Origin: JBDRGD01 sp043818095
GTDB taxonomy: Bacteria; Chloroflexota; Dehalococcoidia; Dehalococcoidales; RBG-16-60-22
Reading direction: 5' to 3'
Assembly: GCA_043818095.1 (NCBI GenBank)
Contig: JBDRGD010000030.1
Coordinates: forward strand, 1-17,156
DNA length: 17,156 nucleotides
Shown here: positions 14,828 to 17,156 of the stretch, one piece after another
Position numbering within the stretch: position 1 is the stretch's first letter
Layout of the letters: every line of letters begins with the position of its first letter
Notes under the pieces: model-generated
The model's database searches: none
The model's input: the letters and a program-made list of their open reading frames with translations, nothing else
What the model was told of the DNA's origin: nothing
Program-made: the position numbers and the translations under genes

Positions 14828-16629
14828 GACTTCTCTCCTGCCGTGGACAACTCGATTATTGCCCCGTGCGGGCAGACCTGCTGGCAAATGGTGCAGCCCT
14901 CACCCATGCAGAGCAGCGGGTCGATGAAGACCCGTCCCTTTTCCGTCTGGATTGCCCCGCAGCCCAGGCGCAGGCAGACCCCGCAGTTGTCGCATTTCGC
15001 CGTGTCAATCTCCCGCGGTATCTTCCCCCGCCCCACCTGCACCGCGCAGGCCCCGCGCACGATGACCACGGAAAGCTGCGGGTTCTCCAGAGCGCTCCGC
15101 ACCCCGGCGCGCAGCTCCTTGAGGCGAAAGGCGTCCAGCACGCGGACGTCCTCCACGCCGATGCCCCGCACCAGCCGCTCGATGTCCACCGCCCTTGTTT
15201 CCCGGCCCTGCGCGGAGATACCCGTCCCCGGGTGCTCCTGGTGCCCGGTCATCGCCGTGGTGCTGTTATCCAGGACGACGACGGTTATCCCGCTGAGGTT
15301 GTACACGGCGTCCACCAGGCCGGTTATCCCGGAGTGCATAAAGGTGGAATCGCCGATGACCGCCACCACCTTGCCCGCCACCCCGGCCTTTTCCATGCCC
15401 AGCGCCTCGCCGATACTGGCGCCCATGCAGGCGCAGGTATCCATCGCGTTCAAAGGGGCGTAAGTCCCCAGGGTATAGCAGCCGATGTCCCCGGTAATAA
15501 TCAGACCGGGTTCTTTCCCTTCGGCAAGCTTCTGGCGCTGTCCCACGGTATTGAGCACGAAGAACAGGCCGGTATGCGGGCAGCCCGGGCAGAGGAGGGG
15601 GGGGCGTTTGGGCAGTTCCGCAACGGCATCTGCGGAGGCCTTCGGCTCGCCGGAGAGCAGTTCGGCCTCTATGGCGGCCTCCCGCACGATGCGCGTGTTC
15701 AGCTCGCCGATGCGGGGAATGAACTCCTTCCCCGCCACCGGGATGCCCAGCGCCCGTATGCTCTCCTCCAGGAAGGGGTCCAGCTCCTCGATGACCAGCA
15801 GTTTTTTCACCCCGGCGGCGAAGTCGCGCAGCAGCTTCTCGGGGAGGGGGAAAGTCATTCCCAGCTTCAGGAAAGATGCTTCCGGGAAGGTCTCGCGGGC
15901 GTACTGGTAGGCGACCCCGGCGGTGACAATCCCCAGCAGACTCCCCCCCCGGTGCACCTGGTTCAGGGGGAAGGTCTCCGCGTAGGCCGCCAGCTTCACC
16001 AACCGCTCCTCGATAAGGGGGCGGCGCTGGCGGGCATAGACCGGCAGCATGACCAACTTCGCGATTTCATGACGGAAGGCCGCTCCCGCCGGTGCCGGCG
16101 GACGCTGTCCGTTGACGTCCACCACTGACTTGGAGTGCGAGATGCGGGTGGTGCTGCGCACCAGCACCGGGGTATCGAAATCCTCGCTGAGCTTGAAAGC
16201 GAGGGGCATCAAATCGTAGGCTTCCTGGCTGTCCGCGGGCTCCAGCACCGGCACCTTTGCCAGGCGGGCGTAATGGCGGTTGTCCTGCTCGTTCTGGGAA
16301 CTGTGAATGCCGGGGTCGTCCGCGCTGACCACCACCAGGCCGCCCCTCACCCCGGTGGTCGCCGCCGCCAGAAACGGGTCCGCGGCGACGTTCAGACCCA
16401 CATGCTTCATGGAAGCCATCGTCCGGACGCCGGTATAGCACGCGCCCAGCGCCACCTCCATGGCCACCTTCTCGTTGGTGGACCACTCCGCATAGATGTC
16501 CGGAAAGCGGGCAATCGTCTCCAGAATCTCGGTGCTGGGGGTCCCGGGGTAGGCGGTCGCCACCTGCACCCCGGCATGGTAAGCGCCGAGGGCCAGAGCT
16601 TCGTTCCCGGAAAGCAGCTTTTTCGTCAC
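14824..16629 (-). CDS. iorA: indolepyruvate:ferredoxin oxidoreductase, alpha subunit
   Basis: This 601-residue thiamine-diphosphate enzyme subunit oxidises indolepyruvate, phenylpyruvate and similar 2-oxo acids to acyl-CoA, reducing ferredoxin. In order: a pyrimidine-binding domain with AYPGTPSTEILE (from about residue 26), the family motif CPGCPH (347-352), the TPP/Mg motif GDSTFMHSG (from 426) with its partner DNS (454-456), and a C-terminal ferredoxin domain. That domain has two [4Fe-4S] sets: C546/C549/C552/C557 in CDNCGVCLRLGC and C574/C579/C582/C586 in CMGEGCTICQQVCP. The start is GTG 16629 (GTG 16632 is equally possible), with AAAGGGA at 16639-16645; the 39 extra codons from 16746 overlap the promoter and are not family-like. 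It is the first gene of the ior operon. Confidence 0.95.
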   Translation of the reverse strand: MTKKLLSGNEALALGAYHAGVQVATAYPGTPSTEILETIARFPDIYAEWSTNEKVAMEVALGACYTGVRTMASMKHVGLNVAADPFLAAATTGVRGGLVVVSADDPGIHSSQNEQDNRHYARLAKVPVLEPADSQEAYDLMPLAFKLSEDFDTPVLVRSTTRISHSKSVVDVNGQRPPAPAGAAFRHEIAKLVMLPVYARQRRPLIEERLVKLAAYAETFPLNQVHRGGSLLGIVTAGVAYQYARETFPEASFLKLGMTFPLPEKLLRDFAAGVKKLLVIEELDPFLEESIRALGIPVAGKEFIPRIGELNTRIVREAAIEAELLSGEPKASADAVAELPKRPPLLCPGCPHTGLFFVLNTVGQRQKLAEGKEPGLIITGDIGCYTLGTYAPLNAMDTCACMGASIGEALGMEKAGVAGKVVAVIGDSTFMHSGITGLVDAVYNLSGITVVVLDNSTTAMTGHQEHPGTGISAQGRETRAVDIERLVRGIGVEDVRVLDAFRLKELRAGVRSALENPQLSVVIVRGACAVQVGRGKIPREIDTAKCDNCGVCLRLGCGAIQTEKGRVFIDPLLCMGEGCTICQQVCPHGAIIELSTAGEKS

Positions 16630-16654
16630 CACCGGCTGTCCCTTTCTATCGCCT

Positions 16655-16664
16655 CCCCGCGGGG
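16655..16664. promoter_or_regulatory. CCCCGCGGGG palindrome between promoter and iorA start
   Basis: This perfect 10-bp palindrome lies between the predicted -10 and the ribosome binding site of iorA. It may be part of an operator, but such sequences are common in GC-rich DNA, so support is low. Confidence 0.2.
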
Positions 16665-16678
16665 GCGCACGCTTCCGA

Positions 16679-16708
16679 ATTTTAACATAACCGGCAGAGG
16701 GGGAACAA
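16679..16708 (-). promoter_or_regulatory. predicted promoter of the iorA operon
   Basis: On the minus strand the -10 TAAAAT (16679-16684, 5 of 6) has an extended TGT directly upstream, and TTGTTC (16703-16708, 3 of 6) is placed 18 nt before it. A start near 16672 gives a leader of about 43 nt to the GTG. It lies in the 134-nt gap between the ArlH-like gene and iorA. Confidence 0.45.
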
Positions 16709-16763
16709 ATCTTTTCTGGAGATAAGGCGCCGTCGGACGCGCGCACAGGGACGGGGCGTCGGT

Positions 16764-17156
16764 CTATACGCGGAAAAGGGCGTAAGGGATAATCTGAATG
16801 CCGAGATCGGGCTTGACCTCGAAGAGGGTGGCTTCTTTGCTTTCTATATCCGAGCCGTGCAACTTGTGGACGCGCAGTTCGCGGATAATCCGGTCTTCCG
16901 GGTATTCCGGCTGGAAGCGCAGCGTTTTCAGTTCCAGGGTCAGGTGGTAATCGCTGAGAACGTTGGCGCGACTGAAGCTCTGCCGGTCAAAGATATAGGG
17001 CGTCGCCGTCAGAATCACGGTACGGTTTTTTTCGCACAGGTTTTTACAGGTGCGGAAGAACTCGGCTTTATGCTTGGGGTTGAGCTTGCGGACAAAGCGG
17101 TCAACGCTGTCAATCACGATGAAGTTGAAACGTTCCGGCAGGTTGTTGATGTGGTG
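16764..17156 (-). CDS. ArlH/FlaH- or KaiC-like RecA-family ATPase (C-terminal part)
   Basis: The frame is open from the right edge and ends at 16764, showing 130 residues; the start lies outside. Visible features are a Walker B-like strand FNFIVIDSVDRFV, then FFRTCKNLCEKNRTVILTATP, and a C-terminal beta region ending ATLFEVKPDLGIQIIPYALF. This order strongly resembles the end of ArlH (FlaH), the archaellum ATPase of the KaiC/RAD55 group, where the last strand reads FEVDPGxGIxIIP or similar. Walker A is not in the window. ArlH helps assemble archaellum-type filaments; related proteins serve other signalling roles. The next gene, iorA, is on the same strand after 134 nt but has its own predicted promoter, so the two are probably separate units. 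The subfamily assignment is moderate. Confidence 0.6.
   Translation of the reverse strand, partial: HHINNLPERFNFIVIDSVDRFVRKLNPKHKAEFFRTCKNLCEKNRTVILTATPYIFDRQSFSRANVLSDYHLTLELKTLRFQPEYPEDRIIRELRVHKLHGSDIESKEATLFEVKPDLGIQIIPYALFRV

Noticed and set aside
14828..14887. 20-codon N-terminal extension of iorB
   Set aside because: It would overlap the iorA ferredoxin domain; TTG 14827 has AGGAG at 7-nt spacing and begins the conserved domain directly.
15597..15950. Two C8 runs in iorA as possible frameshift sites
   Set aside because: The reading frame is intact through both (RPPLLCPGC and HRGGSLLG), so nothing is broken there; kept only as a comparison for the Nudix G8 run.
14866..16128. 420-residue plus-strand ORF opposite iorA
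   Set aside because: Antisense shadow; iorA on the minus strand has TPP and iron-sulfur motifs in order.
16630..16746. 39-codon N-terminal extension of iorA
   Set aside because: It overlaps the predicted promoter, encodes a basic, non-family sequence, and a ribosome binding site lies before the internal GTG pair.
1..17156. CRISPR arrays, tRNA or rRNA genes, insertion sequences, attachment sites
   Set aside because: I looked for regular spaced repeats, tRNA-like cloverleaf sequence, transposase genes and terminal inverted repeats and saw none.

Overview
The window is GC-rich (roughly 60%) and densely coded. It looks like part of the chromosome of an anaerobic bacterium. The mix of complex I membrane subunits, an indolepyruvate:ferredoxin oxidoreductase operon, a branched-chain-type ABC importer with acyl-CoA ligases, and an archaellum-type (ArlH/FlaH-like) ATPase fits an uncultured Chloroflexota/Dehalococcoidia-like anaerobe best. 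That placement is inferred from gene content; no marker gene here fixes the taxonomy.

Layout, left to right. (1) Positions 1-3750, plus strand: the end of a nuo operon, with the NuoL C-terminus, complete NuoM, a Nudix hydrolase gene broken at a run of eight G, and complete NuoN (TTG start). (2) Positions 3751-5037, plus strand: a 30-codon ORF with a perfect Shine-Dalgarno sequence, a predicted promoter, a small unrecognised four-cysteine protein, and a LivG-type ABC ATPase. (3) Positions 5041-12389, minus strand and convergent with livG: an operon running, in transcription order, long-chain-type acyl-CoA synthetase, LivH, LivM, LivK, LivF, and a divergent phenylacetate-CoA-ligase-like protein. 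A strong predicted promoter and a structured leader of about 177 nt precede it. (4) Positions 12605-16629, minus strand: a tightly coupled operon iorA-iorB-aminotransferase-paaI, with its own predicted promoter. (5) Positions 16764-17156, minus strand: the C-terminal 130 residues of an ArlH/KaiC-like ATPase that runs off the right edge.

How the genes may work together (inference from family knowledge and adjacency). The aminotransferase would turn an aromatic amino acid into its 2-oxo acid. IorAB would oxidatively decarboxylate that to an arylacetyl-CoA and reduce ferredoxin. The PaaI-type thioesterase would release the free arylacetate. The neighbouring ABC importer is packaged with two acyl-CoA-ligase-family proteins, which suggests import of a carboxylic acid (aromatic or fatty) and its activation to a CoA ester, rather than plain leucine/isoleucine/valine uptake. 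The nuo operon offers a possible respiratory sink for the low-potential electrons, but nothing here shows which electron-input module it uses.

The points most worth a second look are the PaaK-like protein that has lost the usual nucleotide-binding loop and C-terminal lysine, the split and convergent livG, the palindrome and hairpin in the synthetase leader, the frameshifted Nudix gene, and the bacterial ArlH-like ATPase. No stretch longer than 300 bases lacks a gene. The longest gap, between the PaaI stop and the synthetase start (about 215 bases), holds the promoter and leader elements listed.
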